A DNA stretch of 33,088 nt from the NCBI GenBank assembly GCA_000226015.1, contig JH153596.1, forward strand, positions 134,760 to 167,847. The letters are read 5' to 3'. Under the pieces are notes generated by a model, which was given only the letters and a program-made list of their open reading frames with translations, searched no databases and was not told where the DNA came from. This document shows, piece after piece, positions 31,901 through 33,088 of the stretch (its first letter is position 1; every line of letters begins with the position of its first letter). Made by a program: the position numbers and the translations under genes. Source of the DNA: Mnemiopsis leidyi. Its lineage: Eukaryota; Ctenophora; Tentaculata; Lobata; Bolinopsidae.

Positions 31901-33073
31901 TATGAAATTGCGTTGTAAATTCCAATGTATACAAAGAAAAGTTGAAATAAGAAAACAAGTGAGAACTATCTTCCTTAGTTTCTCTTTCCAAACTTGACAT
32001 AAATGCAGGAAATGCCCACGTTGCCAAGCAGCAATACCGGGAAGCATTGAGATGTTACGACAAGTGTATTACTCTAAACAAGGATTTGGTACCAGCTCAT
32101 CTAAACGCCGCACTCTGCTATCTTAAGTTGGGTTGGTAAAATTGTTACAATCTAGAAATTTGGATATAAAGGATCAAATTAACCCAGCCGTTTATTTTAG
32201 CTTGTACTAATTTTTCTCGAGAAGATGTTAAACGCTTTTAACTTCACTAGAGAACTACAAAAAAGCAATATCTTGTGCTGACGAAGTCCTCAAGTTGGAA
32301 CCCAACAACATCAAAGCCCTCTACCGCCGAGCAGCTGCAAACAAGGGGCTCAAGAAGTATCCTGAAGCTGCCAAGGATCTGAAGTTTGTGGTCGAGAAAG
32401 ACCCGGGTAACAAACCCGCTGCTCTGCTTCTTGATCAAGTTAGTTGGAAGATGTTCTTTTACAATTTTTGCATAATTTTCACCCTTCGTAAAGTAAATCT
32501 AGTGGTCTCGTTATCTAGGGGTAGGGTGAAAATGGGAAGGTTGAGGTAGATTTGGCTGTTTCTAGACCTAACAAGTCGACGTGACAGGTAAAGAAGTTGT
32601 GGAGCACTGAACTGCGCGGCATGCAATCCCAAAAAGGTTCACCCTCGCCCCGACAACAGCAGCCAGCTCCTCAGAGGAAGAAAGGCAGGAAAATACCGAT
32701 CGTCCAGGACTCTGACTCAGATGAAGAGGAACAAGTCAGCTCGCAGAAACAGACAAAAGAGGAAAAAGTCCCTGTAAAACAGGCCGCTCCTAGACCTGCA
32801 CAGGTCGCTGAGAAAAAGGTAGCGTTTATCTACTTTTTGTGCAATGAAGCCAATGGTTCAATTCCAATTCCCGATTACGCGTGTCGTTTATTTATTTGTA
32901 AAATTTTTTTGGTGTGTCTATTTAGCTGGGCAAATCTGATTTCCTCAAGTTGTTTTTCTGTCAGGCTACTACTGAGAGCAATAAAGGAACCGAACAAGGA
33001 AAGGGGAGTAAGCCCTGGTTAAAGAAGACCAATCCAAGTGGCGGACAAACCCAAACAAGTGACCCGCCTACGG
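1513..33073 (+). CDS. SPAG1: SPAG1 / DNAAF13 orthologue, 17 exons, 3' end outside window
   Basis: SPAG1 is a cytoplasmic TPR co-chaperone scaffold (R2TP/R2SP-like) that pre-assembles axonemal dynein arms. Exons (join): 1513-1667, 1803-1962, 10983-11078, 11701-11792, 27075-27175, 28374-28535, 28657-28841, 29754-29913, 30097-30278, 30540-30704, 30918-31082, 31232-31355, 31513-31866, 32009-32131, 32251-32438, 32588-32818, 32965-33073. All phases match, giving 917 codons. Recognition: IPIEHLDYEYINKC and LEKILRILRSGKEG near the start, YDYRAWDRYNPDEEC before TPR1, then three TPR modules at about residues 202-317, 432-541 and 690-804, with basic/acidic linkers. Vertebrate SPAG1 has the same order and then a C-terminal RPAP3_C-type domain, expected to the right of the window. 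Start: the ATG at 1513 sits just after an acceptor-like TAG and matches the usual N-terminus. Introns 2 and 4 host other genes. Confidence 0.93.
1963..9257. other. SPAG1 intron 2, left part (7.3 kb upstream of the GPCR)
   Basis: Apart from the palindromic repeat cluster at 5570-6045 I see no gene here. Open frames on both strands (for example 2609-2827, 3742-3963, 6510-6734, 7505-7717, 8589-8849) lack family motifs and are interrupted by AT-rich sequence. The last part must contain the promoter of the nested GPCR; an acceptor-like TTTCTAG at about 9221-9227 suggests a 5' UTR exon junction about 30 bases before the GPCR ATG. Confidence 0.55.
5570..6045. repeat. Cluster of inverted TTAGGCCAAGCG / CGCTTGGCCTAA palindromes
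   Basis: About eleven copies of a 12-15 bp word, CGCTTGGCCTAA or its reverse complement TTAGGCCAAGCG, occur in under 500 bp in both orientations. Several pairs form near-perfect hairpins: TTAGGCCAAGCGTCC then GCAA then GGACGCTTGGCCTAA at about 5675-5709, and TTAGGCCAAGCGACC then TC then GGTCGCTTGGCCTAA near 5863-5894. Flanks are T- or A-rich. The words carry T/A variants (CGTCC or CGACC). It may be the ends of nested non-autonomous transposons or a palindromic satellite; the family is unknown. Confidence 0.8.
9258..10328 (+). CDS. Rhodopsin-class (class A) GPCR, single exon, ligand unknown
   Basis: A 356-residue, intronless seven-helix receptor for the plasma membrane. The N-terminus is short with an N-glycosylation site (NST at residue 9). 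Class-A landmarks: GLPGN with N44 (1.50), D71 (2.50), C101 at the top of TM3 with partner C177 in loop 2, FLLCNLP (C245-P248, the CWxP position of TM6), and NPCLY (N293-Y297, the NPxxY of TM7) followed by a helix-8-like FMPKFRIWI. Odd: the E/DRY motif is T125-R126-A127, and TM4 has no Trp at the usual position. The CDS starts at ATG 9258; a frame open from 9255 only adds a GTG. It lies in intron 2 of SPAG1 on the same strand. No ligand class can be assigned; peptide or orphan invertebrate receptors are the nearest guess. Confidence 0.93.
   Translation: MISEPALTNSTTIYTTPTPNLNKPADLTLAIILILCSAVGLPGNIISLIYFWGKRSQSYPDLLYTIISAVDSCTCAIIFPMIFSLFTDMRDATLFANSQFCGIWVVMFFFLLRFSQFMVVVISVTRAISMRAPFYQIKKQHLMVVCFAYAVLLLTLEALFSGTNVVAYLYVRQIVSCATVSFDDDWRYMVFIIVNLALVVLISTTVFTSFVLTVTTLLKGTRTGNKDFRRVSVTISIFTAVFLLCNLPLFVAEMGQNVFTWIKYYAGLENPFVSWYGFFLGYRFGTALNAALNPCLYFCFMPKFRIWIRETIYRVKFANGPFANTFITHKNDVFMENRSNENTAKRPSYSCNVNAF
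10457..10489 (+). terminator. Probable polyadenylation signals of the GPCR
   Basis: AATAAA occurs at 10457-10462 and again at 10484-10489, 129 and 156 bases after the GPCR stop codon and before SPAG1 exon 3. This would give the nested GPCR its own short 3' UTR inside the host intron. Confidence 0.5.
10490..10982. other. Right part of SPAG1 intron 2
   Basis: AT-rich sequence between the GPCR poly(A) signals and SPAG1 exon 3. I see no gene; it ends in the exon 3 acceptor CACACTCCCAG. Confidence 0.5.
10983..11792 (+). CDS. SPAG1: SPAG1 exons 3-4: linker to first TPR
   Basis: Exon 3 (10983-11078) follows CACACTCCCAG and encodes DWLNNMNERDRNL and SANLPNVRQSGN. Human SPAG1 has a comparable W..........NLPPVRGS segment here. 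Exon 4 (11701-11792) follows TTGTTTTCAG and encodes a stretch ending INSYDYRAWDR, the conserved SPAG1/RPAP3-type 'YD[YF]..WDK[FY]D' motif, which is split across intron 4. The donor is AG|GTTAGT. Exons 2 and 3 are separated by 9.0 kb that contains the GPCR gene. Confidence 0.9.
11079..11700. other. SPAG1 intron 3, containing copy A of a dispersed repeat
   Basis: A 622-bp intron (donor GTAAGT, acceptor TTGTTTTCAG). Positions about 11151-11272 are homologous to 22160-22312, a repeat copy described separately. No coding sequence is seen. Confidence 0.7.
11151..11272. repeat. Dispersed foldback/MITE-like repeat, copy A
   Basis: It shares with 22160-22312 the ordered words TATCACGTG, AACGTT, ATTGG, CCGGTCAATCGCT (copy A) or TCGGTCAATCGCT (copy B), ATGATA, TTTGTGATC or TTTTTGATC, and CAAAAA. 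Its ends and inner words are inverted: TATCACGTG at the left faces CAGATGATA at the right, and GATTGGTCGC faces ACCGGTCAATC. This is typical of a small non-autonomous element. The exact termini are not resolved. Confidence 0.6.
11793..12274. other. Left end of SPAG1 intron 4, between exon 4 and the TRPM 3' end
   Basis: AT-rich sequence with a short direct duplication (ATCACAATAAAGGATTGAA) around 12170-12205. It separates SPAG1 exon 4 from the convergent 3' end of the TRPM gene. No gene is seen. Confidence 0.55.
12275..12280 (-). terminator. Probable polyadenylation signal of the TRPM gene
   Basis: On the minus strand AATAAA occurs at 12280-12275, 35 bases after the preferred TRPM stop codon. 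It lies inside SPAG1 intron 4, about 480 bases from SPAG1 exon 4. Confidence 0.55.
12315..12781 (-). CDS. TRPM: TRPM exons 24-25: C-terminal coiled coil and 7-residue last exon
   Basis: Exon 24 (12629-12781) encodes a Gln/Lys-rich heptad-like segment (IQTLIQNNNRYLKDKVQQLQ) as expected of the TRPM assembly coiled coil, and ends TTA AGG|GTGAGT. Reading through that strong donor would add only VSKAP and a stop at 12611. Splicing in phase 0 to an acceptor TTTTTTCATCAG at 12339 adds DVLPRFY and a stop at 12315-12317. The spliced form is preferred because of the near-ideal donor and acceptor and the poly(A) signal shortly after. Nothing resembling the Nudix (TRPM2) or alpha-kinase (TRPM6/7) domains follows. 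Confidence 0.7.
12315..26526 (-). CDS. TRPM: TRPM-family cation channel, 25 exons, nested antisense in SPAG1 intron 4
   Basis: A plasma- or vesicle-membrane cation channel. Exons on the minus strand, 5' to 3': 26422-26526, 25993-26151 (or up to 26184), 25345-25414, 25013-25132, 24699-24821, 24259-24394, 23801-23966, 23479-23619, 23071-23223, 22714-22908, 22401-22538, 21921-22079, 16628-16770, 16012-16100, 15472-15650, 15042-15302, 14793-14927, 14475-14663, 14240-14363, 13891-14054, 13633-13770, 13254-13499, 12968-13135, 12629-12781, 12315-12338. They total 3678 nt, exactly 1225 codons plus stop, with all phases matching. Domains: TRPM homology/SLOG region about 110-690, S1-S6 about 830-1092, pore YGELFVDDL, TRP helix about 1100-1127, short coiled coil about 1168-1218. 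No NUDT9 or alpha-kinase tail. The subfamily is uncertain. Intron 12 hosts another gene. Confidence 0.93.
12968..14663 (-). CDS. TRPM: TRPM exons 18-23: transmembrane core, pore and TRP helix
   Basis: Exon 18 (14475-14663): AFCTSPCVKFWWEVAMYGIF is S1 (family FY.APIVKFW...), then S2. Exon 19 (14240-14363): FFGWLNVIWNKIDAVMYIVN is S3 (W.NKLD). Exon 20 (13891-14054): ILFILRIIHMFISDKHLGPT and VLMINKMMKDFR are the S4/S4-S5 linker (R.LH.F......GP...MI.KM..D). Exon 21 (13633-13770): S5, LTMFVMVLIAFGVGYAVV, and the start of the pore helix. Exon 22 (13254-13499): pore MYGELFVDDL, S6 IVVLMLVNILIAMFSDTYSK, and TRP helix VIFKFQRLELLM. Exon 23 (12968-13135): EMEESYLPPPFSIIHFIVGG, the conserved LPPP. Acceptor choice for exon 18 (14663) was fixed by phase and by matching S1. 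Confidence 0.93.
14793..16770 (-). CDS. TRPM: TRPM exons 13-17: MHR3/4 and pre-S1 segment
   Basis: Exon 13 (16628-16770): WNLYDFTELLLAHGASIPM, matching the family W.RVDF.KLLL..G....F. Exon 14 (16012-16100): YHLGGLHDSKIDLGSKSTVD. Exon 15 (15472-15650): DPYFELMVWATLSLYPQVAE then KAALFVLIILRKLHK, matching DPF.ELLLWAVL..R.E.A.FLW....ALA.AL.A...Y. Exon 16 (15042-15302): FEQLAIDIMDLLHQNCD, YIDMAYECKAKDFVAHPACQ, the MHR4 pattern ...A.......F..H.ACQ..L...W.G. Exon 17 (14793-14927): a hydrophobic VGLLTTVLVFLCPLLVMTPL before S1. The exon 14 donor may be GTTCAA or GTTAGT six bases further; both keep phase, and GTTAGT is preferred. Confidence 0.9.
15684..15802. repeat. Foldback (inverted-repeat) element in TRPM intron 14
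   Basis: The left arm contains GAGGGAAGATGAGGTATTGA, and the right arm is its imperfect reverse complement around 15768-15802 (CCTAACCTCAACACCTTATC then TTCCCTTC). Arms of about 30 bp are roughly 80-85% matched by eye and flank a loop of about 55 bp. It lies wholly within the intron between exons 15 and 14. No target-site duplication is clear. Confidence 0.6.
16190..16612. repeat. 16-17 bp tandem array (ATGTCTAAATAACCCC) filling TRPM intron 13
   Basis: More than twenty degenerate copies of CCCTATGTCTAAATAAC, with a longer higher-order unit that inserts ATGGTAAATAACC, run from about 16190 to 16612. The array ends about 15 bases before the donor of exon 13 (16628) and takes up most of the 527-bp intron. 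It is a minisatellite, not a CRISPR array: there are no unique spacers. Confidence 0.92.
16771..17760. other. TRPM intron 12, 3' side of the LU-domain gene
   Basis: AT-rich non-coding sequence between TRPM exon 13 and the LU-domain gene stop. It holds the MITE at 17533-17655 and must contain the 3' UTR of the LU gene. A clear AATAAA on the minus strand was not found close to the stop. Open frames at 17008-17217 and 17473-17676 show no coding character. Confidence 0.5.
17533..17655. mobile_element. Putative MITE with perfect 17-bp terminal inverted repeats
   Basis: GTGAACAACATAGGACG at 17533-17549 is the exact reverse complement of 17639-17655, giving a 123-bp element. Inner sequence continues the symmetry imperfectly: GGACCCATTGCGC faces GCGCACAATTGGTCC. 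Flanking TTA / TAA could be remnants of a target site but is not convincing. It lies about 105 bases past the stop of the LU-domain gene, within TRPM intron 12. No transposase is present. The superfamily is unknown. Confidence 0.65.
17761..19923 (-). CDS. Secreted GPI-anchored protein with eight cysteine-rich LU-like domains
   Basis: Two exons: 19872-19923 and 17761-19658 (1950 nt, 649 aa). Exon 1 encodes a signal peptide, MCMCHTLVLALVLVAFT, and ends ACA G|GTACAA; exon 2 follows CTTATTTCAG in phase. The mature chain is four tandem copies of a two-domain unit (about 150 residues each, at about residues 25-169, 173-323, 325-474, 476-620). Each domain has eight cysteines and ends in C..C......CN (for example CEECDTDSCNK), the hallmark of Ly6/uPAR (LU, three-finger) domains. 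The C-terminus is a hydrophobic tail (ISFLFVPLHALIYLLL), as for GPI attachment. The known family includes cell-surface adhesion and receptor-modulating proteins; the function here is unknown. It lies entirely within TRPM intron 12, same strand as TRPM. An ATG at 19677 lies in the intron and is rejected as start. Confidence 0.8.
19938..20021. repeat. Six-copy 14-bp tandem repeat just upstream of the LU-gene ATG
   Basis: Six contiguous copies of ACTCCTTTCTTTAA with few changes occupy 84 bases. On the minus strand they end 14 bases before the LU gene's ATG (19923), so they lie in its 5' leader or core promoter as a purine-rich GGAGTTTAAAGAAA run. Confidence 0.9.
20022..21920. other. TRPM intron 12, upstream of the LU-domain gene
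   Basis: About 1.9 kb without a supportable gene. It should contain the promoter of the LU gene. A short AT palindrome (TATAATATATATTATA) lies at about 20689-20704. The open frame at 20146-20394 has no motif. Confidence 0.5.
21921..26526 (-). CDS. TRPM: TRPM exons 1-12: cytoplasmic N-terminal TRPM homology regions
   Basis: Exon 1 starts at ATG 26526 with an acidic MSDLSGDEEEHVEMMMK. Exons 4-5 give ICGCGRDITNHCHE, WTFREHTALSVT and DAYGKVSFSSDRKAKYIRV, the TRPM signature CxCG..W....HT...PTDAYG.IEF. Exon 6 has GVILSVVGSLLGFTVSPKIE and IKAAITTNGWITTAGYNAG (known family form LLISV.GG..NF.L.PKL...GL.KAA..TGAWI.TGG.N.G). Exon 8 has HSHFIISDTG, and exon 9 has IPVVQVVIQGGLGV and VIVYGSGGVCDVLVDLI (family IPVV.LI.EGGPNVI...V.DGSGRASDIL). 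Exons 10-12 lead to the ankyrin-like MHR2/3 (LGWNRPDFAEKLL). The SLOG fold binds ADP-ribose or nucleotides in some members; whether it does so here is unknown. Confidence 0.92.
22160..22312. repeat. Dispersed foldback/MITE-like repeat, copy B
   Basis: It lies in TRPM intron 11, between exons at 21921-22079 and 22401-22538, and is homologous to 11151-11272. TATCACGTGA at the left is nearly the reverse complement of TCACATGATA at the right, and ATTGGCCG faces CGGTCAAT. Shared words with copy A include ATCACGTG, CGGTCAATCGCT and GATCATT/GATCCTT, followed by a CAAAAA tract. Confidence 0.6.
24937..25000. repeat. 14-bp tandem repeat (GTGCTGGTTTCTCT) next to the TRPM exon 4 donor
   Basis: About 4.5 copies of GTGCTGGTTTCTCT, one carrying a C for T, end 12 bases from the intron side of TRPM exon 4 (lower boundary 25013). 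Both strands stay open through it, producing spurious small ORFs. Confidence 0.9.
25595..25975. repeat. 17-bp tandem array (ACAATTTCTGGACAAAT) filling TRPM intron 2
   Basis: Around twenty copies of ACAATTTCTGGACAAAT or close variants occupy most of the 578-bp intron between TRPM exons 3 and 2, ending about 18 bases from the exon 2 donor. Because 17 is not a multiple of 3, the reading frame cycles every 51 bases; no stop arises on either strand for long stretches, which creates a 105-codon plus-strand and a 152-codon minus-strand ORF that are probably not independent genes. Confidence 0.92.
26141..26206. repeat. Perfect 33-bp direct duplication containing the TRPM exon 2 splice acceptor
   Basis: Positions 26141-26173 and 26174-26206 are identical. 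On the minus strand each copy contains ACATCAG|GAACATGATGA, so there are two possible acceptors (exon edges 26151 and 26184). The difference is 33 nt, in frame and without a stop, adding EHDEQFPSQHQ. A CTAAC branch-point-like word lies about 31 bases upstream of the outer acceptor. Confidence 0.9.
26527..27074. other. TRPM 5' leader/promoter, inside SPAG1 intron 4
   Basis: The sequence between the TRPM ATG (26526, minus strand) and SPAG1 exon 5 (27075, plus strand). It should hold the TRPM 5' UTR and at least part of its promoter. No coding sequence is supported; the frame at 26736-26924 has no family match. Confidence 0.5.
27075..27175 (+). CDS. SPAG1: SPAG1 exon 5: completion of the YD..WD(R/K) motif
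   Basis: After the acceptor TTTCAATCTAG the exon reads (R)YNPDEECEKIDNETKPKH and ends CCA GAA G|GTACGT. Joined in phase to exon 4 it gives AWDRYNPDEECEKID, matching the vertebrate EWDKFDVEKECLKID. This match across a 15.3-kb gap is the main evidence that exons on both sides of the TRPM gene belong to one SPAG1 gene. The basic tail (PKHRHTPRATPKTT) is not recognisably conserved. Confidence 0.9.
27452..27465. promoter_or_regulatory. X-box-like perfect palindrome in SPAG1 intron 5
   Basis: GTTACTATAGTAAC is a perfect 14-bp palindrome; its right half fits RGYAAC and its left half differs from GTNRCC at the last base. It lies 281 bases from the consensus X-box at 27733. Confidence 0.3.
27733..27746. 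promoter_or_regulatory. RFX X-box consensus in SPAG1 intron 5
   Basis: GTCGCCATGGTAAC fits the X-box GTNRCC-N(0-3)-RGYAAC with a two-base spacer. RFX factors drive ciliary genes in animals, and SPAG1 is one. The site is inside SPAG1 and 1.2 kb upstream of the TRPM ATG on the other strand, so either gene, or neither, could use it. Confidence 0.45.
28374..29913 (+). CDS. SPAG1: SPAG1 exons 6-8: first TPR module and acidic linker
   Basis: Exon 6 (28374-28535) encodes KNKGNEAFKSGDFEESINYY, TNSIEIHPTAATYNNRGLA: TPR helices with the K..GNEAF..GD...A..YY...I pattern and the Lys/Asn carboxylate-clamp positions of HSP70/HSP90-binding TPRs. Exon 7 (28657-28841) continues FYKAIEDFDWVLDKEPDNIK and ALLRRADAHEKIGQMKEAH, completing a three-repeat TPR1. 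Exon 8 (29754-29913) ends the capping helix (QLLEEFVERNKKLL) and adds KRMKIVESSSDEEEEEKK, a basic-then-acidic linker with CK2-type serines. Phases join cleanly: A|AG gives Lys at 6/7, and 7/8 is phase 0. Confidence 0.93.
28842..29753. other. SPAG1 intron 7
   Basis: A 912-bp AT-rich intron (donor GTAGGT, acceptor GTCTTTTCAG). A short local duplication (GATAATTATAAAG) occurs around 29440-29475. No gene, RNA or repeat family is recognised. Confidence 0.6.
30097..31355 (+). CDS. SPAG1: SPAG1 exons 9-12: Pro-rich linker, second TPR module, conserved 'W' segment
   Basis: Exon 9 (30097-30278) is a proline-rich linker (PDPSPPQPEPVNIAPQPE). Exon 10 (30540-30704) begins TPR2: AATSLFSNGMYGEGVSKYSE and LLLSNRAACKLK. 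Exon 11 (30918-31082) continues IGQCTECIKDCNDSLVYNP and FKSILRRAIAYENIENYKKA, ending DYRLTIVMDPSQ. Exon 12 (31232-31355) reads VSAQQGISRTSEILRREFG then ASWRDQVSPHAAFPEG, matching the human SVNRLSRILMELDGPNWREKLSPI. The exon 10 donor is the non-canonical gttcgc; the frame and TPR continuity still support it. Confidence 0.92.
30279..30539. other. SPAG1 intron 9
   Basis: A 261-bp intron with donor GTAGGT and acceptor CATCTCCAG. It includes a GTACA/TGTAC-rich run of short inverted repeats around 30325-30370 and the X-box at 30511-30524. Confidence 0.6.
30511..30524. promoter_or_regulatory. RFX X-box consensus just before SPAG1 exon 10
   Basis: GTTACCCCGGTAAC fits GTNRCC-NN-RGYAAC exactly and is palindromic. 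It ends 15 bases before exon 10 and so overlaps the acceptor region of intron 9. Its position makes an enhancer or internal-promoter role possible but unproven. Confidence 0.4.
31513..33073 (+). CDS. SPAG1: SPAG1 exons 13-17: S/P/K-rich linker, third TPR module, acidic linker
   Basis: Exon 13 (31513-31866) is low complexity, with repeated SPKQPASSPKQPESSPKQPA units, ending EEQYAKFKDQ, the start of TPR3. Exon 14 (32009-32131) reads GNAHVAKQQYREALRCYDKC and VPAHLNAALCYLKL. Exon 15 (32251-32438) reads ENYKKAISCADEVLKLEPNN, then IKALYRRAAANKGLKKYPEA and ends LLLDQ. Exon 16 (32588-32818) carries GRKIPIVQDSDSDEEE, echoing the linker after TPR1. Exon 17 (32965-33073) encodes ATTESNKGTEQGKGSKPW and more, ending at a GTATGA donor 15 bases from the window edge. 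The C-terminal domain is not in the window. Confidence 0.91.
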
Positions 33074-33088
33074 GTATGAAATTTGTGC

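Noticed and set aside
1..33088. tRNA, rRNA or snRNA genes
   Set aside because: I looked for cloverleaf B-box and conserved rRNA words and saw none; a covariance-model search would be needed to exclude them formally.

Overview
This window is nuclear DNA from an animal. It shows spliced genes with GT..AG introns, a motile-cilium assembly factor (SPAG1), a TRPM cation channel, a rhodopsin-class GPCR and a Ly6/uPAR-type GPI-anchored protein. The modest GC content and the repeat-filled introns would suit a marine invertebrate, possibly a cnidarian or another early-branching lineage. The species and phylum cannot be settled from sequence alone.

Layout. (1) Positions 250-396 (+) are the last coding exon of a flavin amine oxidase, closest by motif to the histone demethylase KDM1B/LSD2. 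(2) Positions 1513-33073 (+) hold a SPAG1 (DNAAF13) orthologue. I resolve 17 coding exons with every splice phase consistent (917 codons in the window, three TPR modules); the C-terminal end lies beyond the right edge. (3) The 9.0-kb SPAG1 intron 2 contains a single-exon class-A GPCR at 9258-10328 (+). (4) The 15.3-kb SPAG1 intron 4 contains a complete TRPM channel gene on the opposite strand, 26526-12315 (-), with 25 exons whose lengths sum to 3678 nt (1225 aa plus stop). (5) The 5.1-kb intron 12 of that TRPM gene contains a two-exon gene (19923-17761, -) for a secreted, GPI-anchored protein of eight cysteine-rich LU-like domains. The locus is therefore a gene within an intron of a gene within an intron of a third gene.

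The intergenic and intronic space carries a cluster of inverted GGCCAAGCG-type palindromes (5570-6045), 17-bp tandem arrays filling TRPM introns 13 and 2, 14-bp arrays at 19938-20021 and 24937-25000, three MITE-like or foldback elements, and several RFX X-box-like palindromes in SPAG1 introns.

I see no operon or direct shared pathway. The links are positional (nesting) and perhaps regulatory: X-box motifs near a ciliary gene could also affect the nested genes. All gene models were built by eye from splice signals, reading frame and family motifs. No database search was run.
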